Assembly: GCF_037126175.1 (NCBI RefSeq)
Contig: NZ_CP146986.1
Coordinates: forward strand, 2,322,501 to 2,386,500
Reading direction: 5' to 3'
From: Pseudomonas sp. RSB 5.4
GTDB lineage: Bacteria > Pseudomonadota > Gammaproteobacteria > Pseudomonadales > Pseudomonadaceae
Length of the DNA: 64,000 nucleotides
The notes under the pieces are model-generated. The model searched no databases. It saw only the letters and a program-made list of their open reading frames with translations, and was not told where the DNA came from. The position numbers and the translations under genes were made by a program. Below, piece by piece: positions 40,791 through 50,428 of the stretch (within the stretch, counting starts at the first letter, position 1; every line of letters starts with the position of its first letter).

Positions 40791-42488
40791 TCAGTCCCCG
40801 GTTGCCACACTGGTCGCCGCCTCCCCCGGCGTGACAATCGTCTTCAGATCAATGTGTTTCCACTCAGGCTTGGCCCCCAACCGCGCATTGAAGCGATAGT
40901 TGAAGGTGAAATCGTCCGCGGTCGGCAGCGTCAGCGGTTTGCCATACACCGCTTCGATACCCGCCAGGTCGTAACCCATCAACTGCAGCAGCGTCGGGAA
41001 GATGTTGTAGTGGCTGGAGCGATCCTTGTTCTGCGCCAATGCCTGCGTCCAGTCCGGGCCGTGCACCTGATCGCCCTGAATCACCACCAGCGGCACCAGC
41101 CCTTCTTCCTCGACCGGATCGCCGCCGCAGTGGGTGTTGAGCCCGGGATTGCCGCGCTCATGCAGGTCCTGGCCGTGATCGGAGGTGTAGATCAGCAGTG
41201 CATTGTGCAAATTGGCCTGGGCAAAGACCCGGGCGAAAAACTCGCCGACGTTCCACAGCACGGTGTTTTTGTAGGCGTTGCGGTACAGCACCCAGTCATC
41301 CGGCTGGCCGTTGAAACCGTCGCGTTTACCGGTGTCGGCCACTTCGGTGAACTGCCCACGCGGCAAGGTCGGACGATACGCCATGAAGGCGTCGGGGTAT
41401 TTGTCGTGCACCGGGAAATGCGCGCCGACCTTGTTGATCACCACCAACTCCGGCTGATCATCGTTGAGCAGTTCGATCAGTTTCGCGGCGGCGGCCATGT
41501 CGCGGTCACGCACGCTGGTCTGGTCAAACTGGACGAATTCGTCGATGTCCTTTTTTTCGGTGTCGGTCATCAGATTCTGCAAATTGCCGCCGGTGCGCTG
41601 GGCGTCGATGTACACCGTGCGCAACCCGGCCTTCTTCGCGTACTGCCAGATCGACGGCAGGGTGCTGTTGATCCGCGTGTAATCGGCGCGAGTGCCGCCG
41701 TAGCGCAGGGTGACATTGGTGTCGGCGCTGCAATTGGCAATCGACGCGGCGTAGCCGTAATTGAAGATGTCGACACCCGGATGCGCCTGCTTGAGGTTGC
41801 TGTGCACGCCGAACGGGGCATTGATGTCCAGATAATTGCCGGAGATGCTTTCGTCGATGATCAACACGATGTCGTGATTGACCGCCACTGTGTTGCGCGC
41901 CAACGTCACCGGCTCACGCGGGCCGACCGTGTTGTGCAGCGCTTCATAGGCGAACAGGTTCAGATAGGCCAGCGGCGTGTACATGATCGGCAAACCGCGC
42001 GCGCCCTCGCCCGCCCGCAGGAACAACACCACGCTCAACAGCAACACGCCACACAACGGCGCCACCACGCGTAATCCGTTGGGTACCGCCAGCGAGTGCC
42101 GCGGCTTGAGACCGATACCGAACAGCAAGAGCAGCCCGCTGAGCGCGCCATGAATGATCGCATCGCGGTACTGGTAGGCGGCTTCCTGGATGAAACCGCC
42201 AGAGTACACCAGCGACACAAAGCTGCTGTAGCTCAGGTAATCCGCGGTGACCCGGGTATAGACATCAAAAAATACCGCTGAGACAAACAGTGTTATTGCG
42301 AACAAGTGGCGAATGAGAGCCTGACGAATATAAGCCGTTAGATATAACGCTAAAGTAAGCGCCAAAAACATCGCGCCAAAAATAAGTACAGCAAAACCGA
42401 CACCGATAGCATTTAACCGCTCAATGTAATATTCGGAATAAAGCAGCAAATAAACAATCAAAAGTAATTCTTTGGCATATCTGAACAT
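40791..42488 (-). CDS. membrane-anchored sulfatase-fold transferase (phosphoethanolamine transferase-like)
   Basis: 565 residues. About five hydrophobic segments (LLLIVYLLLYSEYYIERLNA and onward) are followed by a periplasmic alkaline-phosphatase-fold domain. Metal and nucleophile regions are visible: DIVLIIDESISGNYL, a Cys/Ser/Thr-containing SIANCSADTNVTLRYGG and YTSDHGQDLHERG. The layout resembles phosphoethanolamine transferases or phosphoglycerol transferases that modify envelope glycans or lipid A. The ATG at 42488 begins MFRYAKELLLIVYL. It is divergent from the exopolysaccharide operon, with 389 bases between. Which group it transfers is unknown. Confidence 0.78.
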   Translation of the reverse strand: MFRYAKELLLIVYLLLYSEYYIERLNAIGVGFAVLIFGAMFLALTLALYLTAYIRQALIRHLFAITLFVSAVFFDVYTRVTADYLSYSSFVSLVYSGGFIQEAAYQYRDAIIHGALSGLLLLFGIGLKPRHSLAVPNGLRVVAPLCGVLLLSVVLFLRAGEGARGLPIMYTPLAYLNLFAYEALHNTVGPREPVTLARNTVAVNHDIVLIIDESISGNYLDINAPFGVHSNLKQAHPGVDIFNYGYAASIANCSADTNVTLRYGGTRADYTRINSTLPSIWQYAKKAGLRTVYIDAQRTGGNLQNLMTDTEKKDIDEFVQFDQTSVRDRDMAAAAKLIELLNDDQPELVVINKVGAHFPVHDKYPDAFMAYRPTLPRGQFTEVADTGKRDGFNGQPDDWVLYRNAYKNTVLWNVGEFFARVFAQANLHNALLIYTSDHGQDLHERGNPGLNTHCGGDPVEEEGLVPLVVIQGDQVHGPDWTQALAQNKDRSSHYNIFPTLLQLMGYDLAGIEAVYGKPLTLPTADDFTFNYRFNARLGAKPEWKHIDLKTIVTPGEAATSVATGD

Positions 42489-42877
42489 GGCGATACCGCT
42501 CGTGCAAAACGGCAGAGAGTCAAAGGTTTGTCGGTCAGAACCTGACACTAGCACCCAGCCATCAAAGCGCAAGAATTGACTGTTTTCTTTAGAAAGCGTC
42601 AAAAAACCGGTGACTCAAATCTGACACACGCAAAACGCTAGAAGCCTTTAAATTAAAGACTTACAACCGTTTATCGCTTATTTTAAATCTGAACAAATCT
42701 GCAGAAAAACAACAAATCCAATCGCAGCAATGACTTGATGGCCAATCGCCAAAAAGCGCTCAAGTGTTATACAGGTGCAACATGTCATTTTGCTGACACG
42801 CTTTCCAAACCCTGCGCTATACCCCTTTTACAGTCTTCTTCCGAACTTCTTTTTTTCGCTCTATCGAGGGTGCGCAG
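42489..42877. other. AT-rich divergent regulatory region before the exopolysaccharide operon
   Basis: 389 bases without a gene, between the divergent transferase and ugd-like genes. It must hold the promoters of both. One possible sigma-70-type match (-35 CTGACA at 42793-42798, 18 bases, CTATAC at 42817-42822) lies 55 bases before the ugd ATG, but it is weak. No clear c-di-GMP regulator or sigma-54 site was recognised by eye. Confidence 0.45.
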
Positions 42878-44230
42878 ATGGACGTGAGCGTATTTGGCAC
42901 AGGCTACGTCGGATTAATTCAAGCCGCCGCACTTGCAGATGTAGGGCATCGGGTTTTGTGTGTTGATATTGACCCCAATAAAATTAAGCAACTGCAACAA
43001 GCCGTGCCGCCTATTAGTGAGCCTGGACTCTCCACCACCCTTGAAGAAAACATCAAGGCCGGGCGTCTGCTGTTCAGCACCCAGGCCAGCGACGCGGTAG
43101 AACATGCCGAACTGATTTTCATCGCCGTGGGCACGCCGGCCGATGAAGACGGTTCCGCCGACCTGACCCATGTGCTGAACGTGGCCCGGCAGATCGCCTC
43201 GCACATGGAGGCTGATCGCACCCTGATCATCAAGTCCACGGTGCCGGTCGGCACGGCGGACCAGGTTGCCGCCAAGGCCAACGAAGAGCTGCAACGTCGT
43301 GGCCGCAGCAGCCTGAAGGTACGGGTGGTGTCCAACCCCGAATTCCTCAAGGAAGGCAGCGCCCTCGCCGATTGCATGCGTCCGGACCGGATCATCGTCG
43401 GCACCCGCGATGACGCCGCCCGCGAGCAGATGAGCGAACTGTACGCGCCGTTCTGCCGCAACCACGAAAAACTGATGTTCATGGACAACCGCAGCGCCGA
43501 GCTCACCAAGTACGCGGCCAACGCAATGCTCGCCACGCGTATCAGCTTCATGAACGAACTGGCCAACCTCACCGAACTGCTGGGCGCCGACATCGAAGCC
43601 GTGCGCAAAGGCATCGGCTCCGACCCGCGCATCGGCTACCACTTCATCTACCCCGGTTGCGGCTTCGGCGGTTCGTGCTTCCCCAAGGATCTGCGTGCCC
43701 TGTTGCACACCGCCGAACACAACGGCATGCCGCTGAAACTGCTGCGCAGCGTCACCGACGTCAATGACAGTCAGCGGCACATTCTGTTCAGCAAACTCAA
43801 GGCGCAGTTTCCGCAGGGTCTGGCCGGCAAGTCGATCGCGATCTGGGGCCTGGCGTTCAAACCCAATACCGATGACATGCGCGAAGCCCCCAGCCGCTAC
43901 CTGATGGACGCGTTGTGGGCCGAAGGCGCCAGCGTGCAGGCCTACGATCCGGAAGCCATGTCTGAATGCCGGCGCCTCTACGGCTATCGCAACGACCTGC
44001 ATCTGTGCGCCACTCGCGACGACACCCTGGAAGATGCCGATGCGCTGGTGATCTGCACCGAATGGAAAAATTTTCGCGTGGTGGATTTCGAGCTGCTGGC
44101 GAGCAAGCTGCGTTCGAAGGTGATCGTTGACGGTCGCAATCTCTACAACCCGGAACACGTAGCGGCGGCCGGCCTGCATTACAGCGGTATCGGCCTGCGC
44201 CACATTACGCCGGAAGGATTGCGCCCATGA
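42878..44230 (+). CDS. UDP-glucose 6-dehydrogenase
   Basis: A 450-residue protein. It has an N-terminal NAD-binding start (SVFGTGYVGLIQAAALADVG), a STVPVGTAD block and the catalytic Cys in GFGGSCFPKD (about residues 260-269). The C-terminal nucleotide-sugar domain carries IWGLAFKPNTDDMREAPS. It oxidises UDP-glucose to UDP-glucuronate, the acidic sugar precursor for the polymer made by this operon. It is the first gene of the cluster and overlaps the next by ATGA. GDP-mannose dehydrogenase (AlgD) is a relative, but the next gene points to the UDP-glucuronate route. Confidence 0.9.
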   Translation: MDVSVFGTGYVGLIQAAALADVGHRVLCVDIDPNKIKQLQQAVPPISEPGLSTTLEENIKAGRLLFSTQASDAVEHAELIFIAVGTPADEDGSADLTHVLNVARQIASHMEADRTLIIKSTVPVGTADQVAAKANEELQRRGRSSLKVRVVSNPEFLKEGSALADCMRPDRIIVGTRDDAAREQMSELYAPFCRNHEKLMFMDNRSAELTKYAANAMLATRISFMNELANLTELLGADIEAVRKGIGSDPRIGYHFIYPGCGFGGSCFPKDLRALLHTAEHNGMPLKLLRSVTDVNDSQRHILFSKLKAQFPQGLAGKSIAIWGLAFKPNTDDMREAPSRYLMDALWAEGASVQAYDPEAMSECRRLYGYRNDLHLCATRDDTLEDADALVICTEWKNFRVVDFELLASKLRSKVIVDGRNLYNPEHVAAAGLHYSGIGLRHITPEGLRP

Positions 44231-45264
44231 AAATCCTGGTCACCGGCGCAGCCGGCTCCATTGGCGCCCATTGCGTGTTGCGGCTGATGCGCGACGGGCA
44301 TGCGGTGGTCGGCCTGGATAACTTCAACGGCTACTACGACCCGCAGCTGAAACACGATCGGGTGCAATGGATACGTAATCAGGTCGGGCATTTCCCGATC
44401 GCGCGGATTGATCTGGCCGATGCCGCGGCGATTGAAGCGCTGTTTGTCCGCGAGCAACCGCAAGTGGTGATCCACCTCGCGGCGCAGGCCGGCGTACGTT
44501 ACTCGCTGGAAAACCCAAAGGCCTACCTCGACAGCAACCTCAGCGGTTTCCTGAATATTCTCGAAGGCTGCCGGCACCATCCGGTGGAGCACCTGATCTA
44601 CGCCTCGTCGAGCTCAGTCTACGGCGCCAACCAGCACACACCTTATTCGGTGCATGACGGTGTGAATCACCCACTGTCGCTGTACGCCGCGACCAAAAAA
44701 GCCAACGAGCTGATGGCTCACAGCTACAGCCACCTGTTCGGCATCCCGAGCACCGGGCTGCGCTTTTTCACCGTGTACGGGCCATGGGGTCGGCCAGACA
44801 TGTCGCCGATTCAGTTCGCCCGGGCGATCACCGATGGCACCCCGCTGAAACTGTTCAACTACGGCGAGCACCAGCGCGATTTCACCTACATCGACGACAT
44901 CGTCGAAAGCATCGCCCGGCTCACCGACCATCCGCCGCACAACCACCCGGAGTGGGATCGCGAACACCCCGATGCCGGCAGCAGCATGGCGCCGTGGTGC
45001 CTGTTCAACATCGGCGGCCACCACCCGGTGGAACTGAAAACCTACCTGGCGTTGATGGAAAAACACCTCGGCCAGAAAGCCATTGTCGAGCTCTTGCCCC
45101 TGCAACCGGGCGATGTGCTCAACACCTGTGCCGAAACCGATGATCTGGCCCAGGCCACCGGGTTCCAGCCCCGGATCGAGCTGGATGAAGGCCTGGGGCG
45201 TTTCATCGCCTGGTTTCGCGACTACTACCCCACTGCCTGTCGCCCACGCGCCGCTCGCGGCTGA
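44227..45264 (+). CDS. NAD-dependent epimerase, UDP-glucuronate 4-epimerase type
   Basis: A 345-residue short-chain epimerase: GAAGSIGAH at the start, HLAAQAGVRYSLENP, SSSSVYGANQHTPY and YAATKKANE (the Y-x3-K pair). Length and blocks fit UDP-glucuronate 4-epimerases, which make UDP-galacturonate. It is coupled by ATGA to the dehydrogenase that supplies its substrate. One residue of the usual GxxGFIG motif is Ser instead of Phe, which should be tolerated. Confidence 0.87.
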   Translation: MKILVTGAAGSIGAHCVLRLMRDGHAVVGLDNFNGYYDPQLKHDRVQWIRNQVGHFPIARIDLADAAAIEALFVREQPQVVIHLAAQAGVRYSLENPKAYLDSNLSGFLNILEGCRHHPVEHLIYASSSSVYGANQHTPYSVHDGVNHPLSLYAATKKANELMAHSYSHLFGIPSTGLRFFTVYGPWGRPDMSPIQFARAITDGTPLKLFNYGEHQRDFTYIDDIVESIARLTDHPPHNHPEWDREHPDAGSSMAPWCLFNIGGHHPVELKTYLALMEKHLGQKAIVELLPLQPGDVLNTCAETDDLAQATGFQPRIELDEGLGRFIAWFRDYYPTACRPRAARG

Positions 45265-45282
45265 ACTTCAGCGGAGGTTCTC

Positions 45283-46029
45283 ATGACTGGACATGAACAA
45301 GGTGTACCGATCAATCAGATGCGTCGTGACAAGCGCATGGATCCCGAACACCGAATGCGCCTGGATACCGCCATCCACATGCAGGGTCGTGGCTGGTTGA
45401 CCGGTCGCGACGGTGGCCGGCCATGGACGCTGTCACGCACCAACCGGGTGCTGGCCTGCTTCGGTGCGCTGATGATCCTGGTGGTGTTTTCGCCGCTGCT
45501 GCTGGGCCTGGCACTGACTATCAAATTCACCAGCCCGGGACCGGTGATGTTCGTGCAAAAACGCACCGGCTATCGCGGCCGCACGTTCGGCATGTACAAG
45601 TTCCGCACCATGGTCTGCAACGCCGAAGAACTGAAGGAATCGCTGCGCCACCTCAACAAGCACGGGGTCGACGCCATCGATTTCAAGATCGACAAGGACC
45701 CGCGCATCACCGGGATCGGCGGTTTCCTGCGGCGCACCAGCCTCGACGAACTGCCCAATCTGTTCAATGTGGTGAGCGGTGACATGCGCCTGGTCGGCCC
45801 GCGTCCGACCTCGTTCAACGCCTACCGCTACAAGGACCGCCACCTCGCGCGCCTGAGCATCTACCCCGGCATGACCGGCCTCTGGCAGATCTCCGGGCGC
45901 AGCAACATCGACTTCGACCAGCGCGTTGAGTTGGACCTCAGCTACATCGCCGAGCAAAGCCTTTTGCTTGATCTGAAGATCCTGTTGAAAACCCCCTTCA
46001 AAGTATTCAGCGGCCACGGAGCAAGCTAA
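45283..46029 (+). CDS. undecaprenyl-phosphate sugar phosphotransferase
   Basis: A 248-residue initiating enzyme of the bacterial sugar transferase family. One hydrophobic helix (LACFGALMILVVFSPLLLGL) is followed by the catalytic core (GPVMFVQKRTGYRGRTFGMY, KFRTMVCNAEE, FLRRTSLDELPNLFNVVSGD, GLWQISGRSN). It lacks the extra N-terminal helices of WcaJ-like enzymes. It should load the first sugar-1-phosphate on the lipid carrier at the inner membrane. A clear GGAGG precedes the ATG. It ends in a one-base overlap with the next gene. Confidence 0.92.
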   Translation: MTGHEQGVPINQMRRDKRMDPEHRMRLDTAIHMQGRGWLTGRDGGRPWTLSRTNRVLACFGALMILVVFSPLLLGLALTIKFTSPGPVMFVQKRTGYRGRTFGMYKFRTMVCNAEELKESLRHLNKHGVDAIDFKIDKDPRITGIGGFLRRTSLDELPNLFNVVSGDMRLVGPRPTSFNAYRYKDRHLARLSIYPGMTGLWQISGRSNIDFDQRVELDLSYIAEQSLLLDLKILLKTPFKVFSGHGAS

Positions 46030-46676
46030 TGGACGGTTCAACCAACAAAAGCCTGAGCATTGCCAATCCCAGCGAATCGAACCTGATTTCGACCGTGCTG
46101 GATCTGGATCTGCGGATCCTGTTCCTGACCGCCGCCAACCCTGGTGCCGGCACCACCACCAGTGCGCTGGCGCTGGCCAGCCAACTGGCGCAGATGAGCA
46201 GCGGCCAGGTGCTGCTGGTCGACGCCAGCCAGTCGGCGAGCAACCTTACCCAACAGTTGAACCTGAGCAAGGAGCGCGGCCTGCGCGATCTGCTCTTCAA
46301 CCCGGACAACCCGCCGCTGTTGCAGGACTGCGTGGTGCAGGTGTCGAGCCTGCCGTTCCATGTCCTGCCCAACGGTCGGCCGATCCGCACGCTGGAGCAC
46401 CTGACTGCCGAGCGCCTGAGCCCGTTGCTCGATCAACTGGGCAGCCAGTACCGCTTTGTGGTGATCGATGGTGACGCGGTGTACTCCGCCGCCGACACGT
46501 TGGTACTCGCCACTCAGGTCGATGGCGTGGTGTTCGTGGTACGCGCCGAGGACACGCGCTGGGAAGTCGCTCAGGCCGCCGTGCAACGCCTGACCCAGGC
46601 CGGGGCAAAAGTGGTTGGCAGCGTCTTCAACCGGCGCAAGTACTACATGCCCAAGTGGCTTTACAAAAACCTGTAA
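46029..46676 (+). CDS. CpsD-like tyrosine-kinase-family ATPase with altered Walker A
   Basis: 215 residues of the CpsD/CapB or Wzc kinase-domain family. The P-loop reads NPGAGTTTSAL where the family has PGEGKS/T, so the lysine that contacts ATP phosphates is replaced by Thr. Walker A-prime is LLVDAS and Walker B FVVIDGDAV. The C-terminus holds a few Tyr residues (RKYYMPKWLYKNL) instead of a longer Tyr cluster. It probably cooperates with the GumC-like protein encoded two genes on, which has no kinase domain of its own. It may be a regulator or scaffold rather than an active kinase. Confidence 0.8.
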   Translation: MDGSTNKSLSIANPSESNLISTVLDLDLRILFLTAANPGAGTTTSALALASQLAQMSSGQVLLVDASQSASNLTQQLNLSKERGLRDLLFNPDNPPLLQDCVVQVSSLPFHVLPNGRPIRTLEHLTAERLSPLLDQLGSQYRFVVIDGDAVYSAADTLVLATQVDGVVFVVRAEDTRWEVAQAAVQRLTQAGAKVVGSVFNRRKYYMPKWLYKNL

Positions 46677-46697
46677 GCAAACGCGAAGGATGACGCC

Positions 46698-47726
46698 ATG
46701 AACGCCAAGATACTTGTTCTGCTGATGCTGCCGCTTGCAGGCTGCTCCAGCAATTCCGAGACCCAGACCATGCCGGTGAATATTCTCACCGCCACCCCGG
46801 CCAACGCCCAGGCCACCGATATGCCGAAGATCGAACAGACGTTGCGCCCGCAAGATGTGCTGGACGTGATCTTCCACATCAGCACCAGCGGTTCGGACGC
46901 CTACCGCGTGCAATCGGGTGACCAGATCGGCCTGAACTTCACCGCGGCCAGCCAGCTCAACGGCAACCAGTTGGTGCTGCCTGACGGCACCATCAACCTG
47001 CCGGGCGCCAACACCTCGGTGAAAATCGCCGGGCTGACCGGCGACGAAGCGCGCGAAGAAATCCAGCGTGCCTACCAGCGCAAACAACTGTTCCAGCCCA
47101 ACCGCAATCAGCTGACGGTGCAGGTCATCAGTCCGCTGACCAATGAGCAGAACCTCAAAAGTGCCCTCAACCATCCCGCCACCGGTATGAGCCGTGAGAT
47201 CACCGTGGGCAACGACGGTTACGCGAGTTTTCCGGAAATCGGCGCGGTGCCACTGCAAGGCATGACCATCAACCAGCTGGAAACCTTCCTCAACCAGAAG
47301 TACGCACAACTGCCAGGTCGGATGAGCGTCGATGTGATGCTCAAATCCACCGCCGGCAACGAGATCTATGTGCTGGGTGAAGTCGGCCAGCCGGGTTCCT
47401 ATCCGATTCGTCGCCCGGTCTCGGTACTTGAAGCATTGACCCTGGCCCGTGGCACCAACATCAAGGCGCGCCTCGACTCGGTGGTGATCATGCGCCGCAA
47501 CGGCAACCAGGTGCAGGCCGTGCATTACGACGTCGAGAAAGCCCTGTCCGGCGACGCTTCGCAAATCGCCTATCTGCAACCGGACGACATGCTCTACGTG
47601 CCCAAAACCAAACTGGCCAGTGCCGGCGAGCTCGCGCGGCAATTGGCGGACGTGGTGCTGTTCCAGGGCGTGGGCATGAGTTTCAGCTATCGCCTCGACA
47701 ACAAGAACGACAACAGCAGCAACTAA
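46698..47726 (+). CDS. polysaccharide export lipoprotein, Wza-like
   Basis: 342 residues starting with a lipoprotein signal (MNAKILVLLMLPLAGCSSN, lipobox LAGC). A polysaccharide biosynthesis/export domain (RPQDVLDVIFHISTSGSDAY) and SLBB-type blocks (YVLGEVGQPGSYPIRRPVSV) follow. Wza-like proteins form the outer-membrane channel for the finished polymer. It sits 21 bases after the kinase-like gene and just before the copolymerase gene. Confidence 0.9.
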   Translation: MNAKILVLLMLPLAGCSSNSETQTMPVNILTATPANAQATDMPKIEQTLRPQDVLDVIFHISTSGSDAYRVQSGDQIGLNFTAASQLNGNQLVLPDGTINLPGANTSVKIAGLTGDEAREEIQRAYQRKQLFQPNRNQLTVQVISPLTNEQNLKSALNHPATGMSREITVGNDGYASFPEIGAVPLQGMTINQLETFLNQKYAQLPGRMSVDVMLKSTAGNEIYVLGEVGQPGSYPIRRPVSVLEALTLARGTNIKARLDSVVIMRRNGNQVQAVHYDVEKALSGDASQIAYLQPDDMLYVPKTKLASAGELARQLADVVLFQGVGMSFSYRLDNKNDNSSN

Positions 47727-47747
47727 CCGACTCTCAGGTGACCGATC

Positions 47748-49340
47748 ATGAATCCAAAGGAAAACTACCTGCATGAGTTCTTCAGGATCTTCTTCGCCAA
47801 CAAGCAACTGGTGAAACGGGTCTTCCTGATCTTTGCAGTCATCGCGTTGGTACTGCCGCTGGTGCTCAAACAGAGCTTCGATATCACCGCCCAGGTGATC
47901 GTGCAGTCGAAAAAACTCTCCCAGGGTGACGCCACCACCTCACTGACGGTCGATAACGCCACCTTCATTCCGCCGTCGCTGGCGGACATGGAAACCGAGA
48001 GCAATATCCTGCGCTCGCCCGCGTTGATCCGGCAGACCATCAGTGAGTTGCGTGACAAGGGCGAATACAGCCCACCGGTCGGCATGTTCGCCAAACTGGT
48101 CGGCGATCCGTTCCGCCGTTATGTCACCTCACCCCTGCGCCAATACGTGATCAACCCGCTGCGCAACATGCTCGGGCTGGAGACCGATCCGGTGCGCGAC
48201 ACCGTGCTCGACGGCCTCACTCAACAGGCCCTCGACAGCCTGAAGATCGAGACCCTGCCCGGCTCCAACGTGATCTCGATCGTCTACAGCTTCCCCGATC
48301 CGCATCAAGGCACGACGTTTGTCGCCACCTTGCTGCAGAACTATCTGGTGAGCCGTCAGGCGCTGCAATCGATCGACCTGCCGCAATCCTTCTACGAAAC
48401 CAAGAAGCACCTGTATCAGGTGCGTCTCGATGGACTGGAGGGCAATCGCCAGGCGCTGCTGGAAAGCGTCGGCTCGTCCGATCCGAAGGAAGAAATCACC
48501 TTTCGCCTGAACGCGATCAACACCGAAGAACAAGCGCTGAACCTGTACCAGGATCGCCTGTTGCAGAGCCAGCGCTGGCTTGAATACCTGAAAACCGCAT
48601 TGGCCGCCGCCAGCACCAACAAACTCAACGACTACACCTTCCCCTACACCTTCACCACCACCGTCGACAACGTGGCGTTCGAGGATCGGGAAGTCAAACA
48701 GTTGGGCGAGCAACTGACCACTCAGGTCAGCCGCTACATGAATGACCTCGCGGTGTTTCAGCCCGGCAGCGAGCCGATGCTGCTGACCCGCGAGCAGATC
48801 GCCCGCACCCGTCAGCAGTTCCTCAAAGTGGTGAGCAACCGCATCCAGGAACGCACCAACGACCTGGCCGTGGTGCAACAGGTGATCGACCAGAAAACCG
48901 CGCGCATCGCCGACTTCAAGAACCGCATCCACACCTTGCAGCAGACCCAGAGCAAGCTGCGGCAGATGGACACTGAAATCGACGCACTGCACACGGCGTT
49001 CTCGACCTACGCGCAACGCTTTGCCGAAAGCAGCACCGCCGGTTCACTCAACGACGACCTGTCGAACGCCAAGGTGCTGAGCCCGCCGTTCGAACCGACC
49101 GAGCCGGCGTTTCCCAAACCGCTGCTGATCATCCCGTTCGGGCTGTTCACCGGTCTGCTGCTGGCGATTGCTCTGGTGTATGTGCGTGAGTTCTTCGATC
49201 ACCGTTTCAAACATCCGGCGCAAATCACCCACGAACTGGGTCTGCCGGTGTTGCTGGTGATCAACGACGAAAACGTTCTGCCACGCAATCCGCACAAGAA
49301 CTGGACCGTGCCAAGCTTCGTGCACTGGGTGCGCAATTGA
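47748..49340 (+). CDS. chain-length/copolymerase protein, GumC/Wzz-like
   Basis: A 530-residue inner-membrane protein with a first helix (VFLIFAVIALVLPLVL), a long coiled-coil periplasmic region (residues about 200-430) and a second helix preceded by the proline-rich PPFEPTEPAFPKP motif (IIPFGLFTGLLLAIALVYV). It ends 50-60 residues after that and has no kinase domain. It controls polymer length and links synthesis to the Wza-like channel. Confidence 0.88.
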   Translation: MNPKENYLHEFFRIFFANKQLVKRVFLIFAVIALVLPLVLKQSFDITAQVIVQSKKLSQGDATTSLTVDNATFIPPSLADMETESNILRSPALIRQTISELRDKGEYSPPVGMFAKLVGDPFRRYVTSPLRQYVINPLRNMLGLETDPVRDTVLDGLTQQALDSLKIETLPGSNVISIVYSFPDPHQGTTFVATLLQNYLVSRQALQSIDLPQSFYETKKHLYQVRLDGLEGNRQALLESVGSSDPKEEITFRLNAINTEEQALNLYQDRLLQSQRWLEYLKTALAAASTNKLNDYTFPYTFTTTVDNVAFEDREVKQLGEQLTTQVSRYMNDLAVFQPGSEPMLLTREQIARTRQQFLKVVSNRIQERTNDLAVVQQVIDQKTARIADFKNRIHTLQQTQSKLRQMDTEIDALHTAFSTYAQRFAESSTAGSLNDDLSNAKVLSPPFEPTEPAFPKPLLIIPFGLFTGLLLAIALVYVREFFDHRFKHPAQITHELGLPVLLVINDENVLPRNPHKNWTVPSFVHWVRN

Positions 49341-50428
49341 ACACGCCGTCCACCCCGAATGCCGCGCTGCCGATCATTCATTTGCTCAGCAGCGGCGGCT
49401 TCTATGGGGCCGAGCGCATGTTGCTCGATCACTGCCTGGCGACACCGGGGCAGCACCAGGTGCTGTGTCTCGATGCACCACCCGCACTGATCGCGCGCTT
49501 TCGCGAGGCCGGGGTGGACTGTCGTGGCTGCTCCGGGCTGGGCGAGTTGATGCGCCATCTAAGTGCCCGGCGCAGCGAGCAACCGCTGATCAACACCCAC
49601 AACTTCAAAGGGCTGTTGTTCGGTTGGGTCGCAGCGACGCTGTTGCGTCTGCCACTGGTCATCACCCAACACGGCTTCACCCCGCGCAGCCGCAAGCAGA
49701 AGTTCTACACCTGGCTGAGTCTGCAGTTGTGCCGCACCGCTTCGGTGGACCGGGTGGTGTGCGTGGCCGAGAGCATCGCCGTGCTGCATCGTCAGGCCAG
49801 CGTGCAGGCGGAAAAACTGCAAGTGATCCCCAACGGTTTACCGGCCGCCGCCGCGCTGGTCAGCACCGTTGACCGCCAGCGCTGGCTCGCCGGCTACGTC
49901 GGGCGTTTGAGCAGCGAGAAAGGCCCGGATCTGTTTCTCGATGCAATGATTCCGCTGTGTCACCAGCACCCGCAACTGGACGCGGTGATGCTCGGCGACG
50001 GCCCGGAACGTGAGGCGCTACAGGCGCGGATCGACGCCGCCGGATTGACCCAACGGATTCGCCTGCCCGGTTACCAGACCGCCATGCAACCGTGGTGGCA
50101 GCAACTGGATGCGCTGGTGATCAGCTCGCGCACCGAAGGCACACCGATGATTCTGCTGGAAGCGATGCAGGCCGGCGTGCCGGTGGTGGCTTTCGCAGTC
50201 GGAGGCATTCCCGATGTGCTCGAACACCGCAATAACGGCCTGCTGGCGGCACCCGCCGACAGCTCTGCCCTCGCCCGCCAGCTCGACAACCTGCTGAGCG
50301 AGCCGAAGCTGGCCCGGCATTTGTGCGACAACGCAAAGCGTACGCAACAGGATCGCTACGACCTCAAGGCTTTGGCCGAACGCTGGTCGCAGCTGTACAT
50401 CCGCACGGCACGGGAGGCACGCGCATGA
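49337..50428 (+). CDS. family 4 glycosyltransferase
   Basis: A 363-residue GT-B protein. Its N-terminal part carries LLSSGGFYGAERMLLDHCLA, and the donor-binding part holds GYVGRLSSEKGPDLFLDAM and a SSRTEGTPMILLEAMQAGVP block with the paired Glu residues. It adds a sugar to the lipid-linked repeat unit. A TTG start at 49337 overlaps the previous stop (TTGA); no better start precedes the conserved first block. It ends in an ATGA overlap with the next gene. Confidence 0.85.
   Translation: MNTPSTPNAALPIIHLLSSGGFYGAERMLLDHCLATPGQHQVLCLDAPPALIARFREAGVDCRGCSGLGELMRHLSARRSEQPLINTHNFKGLLFGWVAATLLRLPLVITQHGFTPRSRKQKFYTWLSLQLCRTASVDRVVCVAESIAVLHRQASVQAEKLQVIPNGLPAAAALVSTVDRQRWLAGYVGRLSSEKGPDLFLDAMIPLCHQHPQLDAVMLGDGPEREALQARIDAAGLTQRIRLPGYQTAMQPWWQQLDALVISSRTEGTPMILLEAMQAGVPVVAFAVGGIPDVLEHRNNGLLAAPADSSALARQLDNLLSEPKLARHLCDNAKRTQQDRYDLKALAERWSQLYIRTAREARA

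Noticed and set aside
42840-42877. AlgU (sigma-22) promoter upstream of the ugd-like gene
   Set aside because: GAACTT is present but no properly spaced TCTGA follows, so the match is not convincing.
46038-47807. 589-codon minus-strand frame opposite the kinase-like and Wza-like genes
   Set aside because: It crosses two well-supported genes on the other strand and is an effect of codon periodicity.
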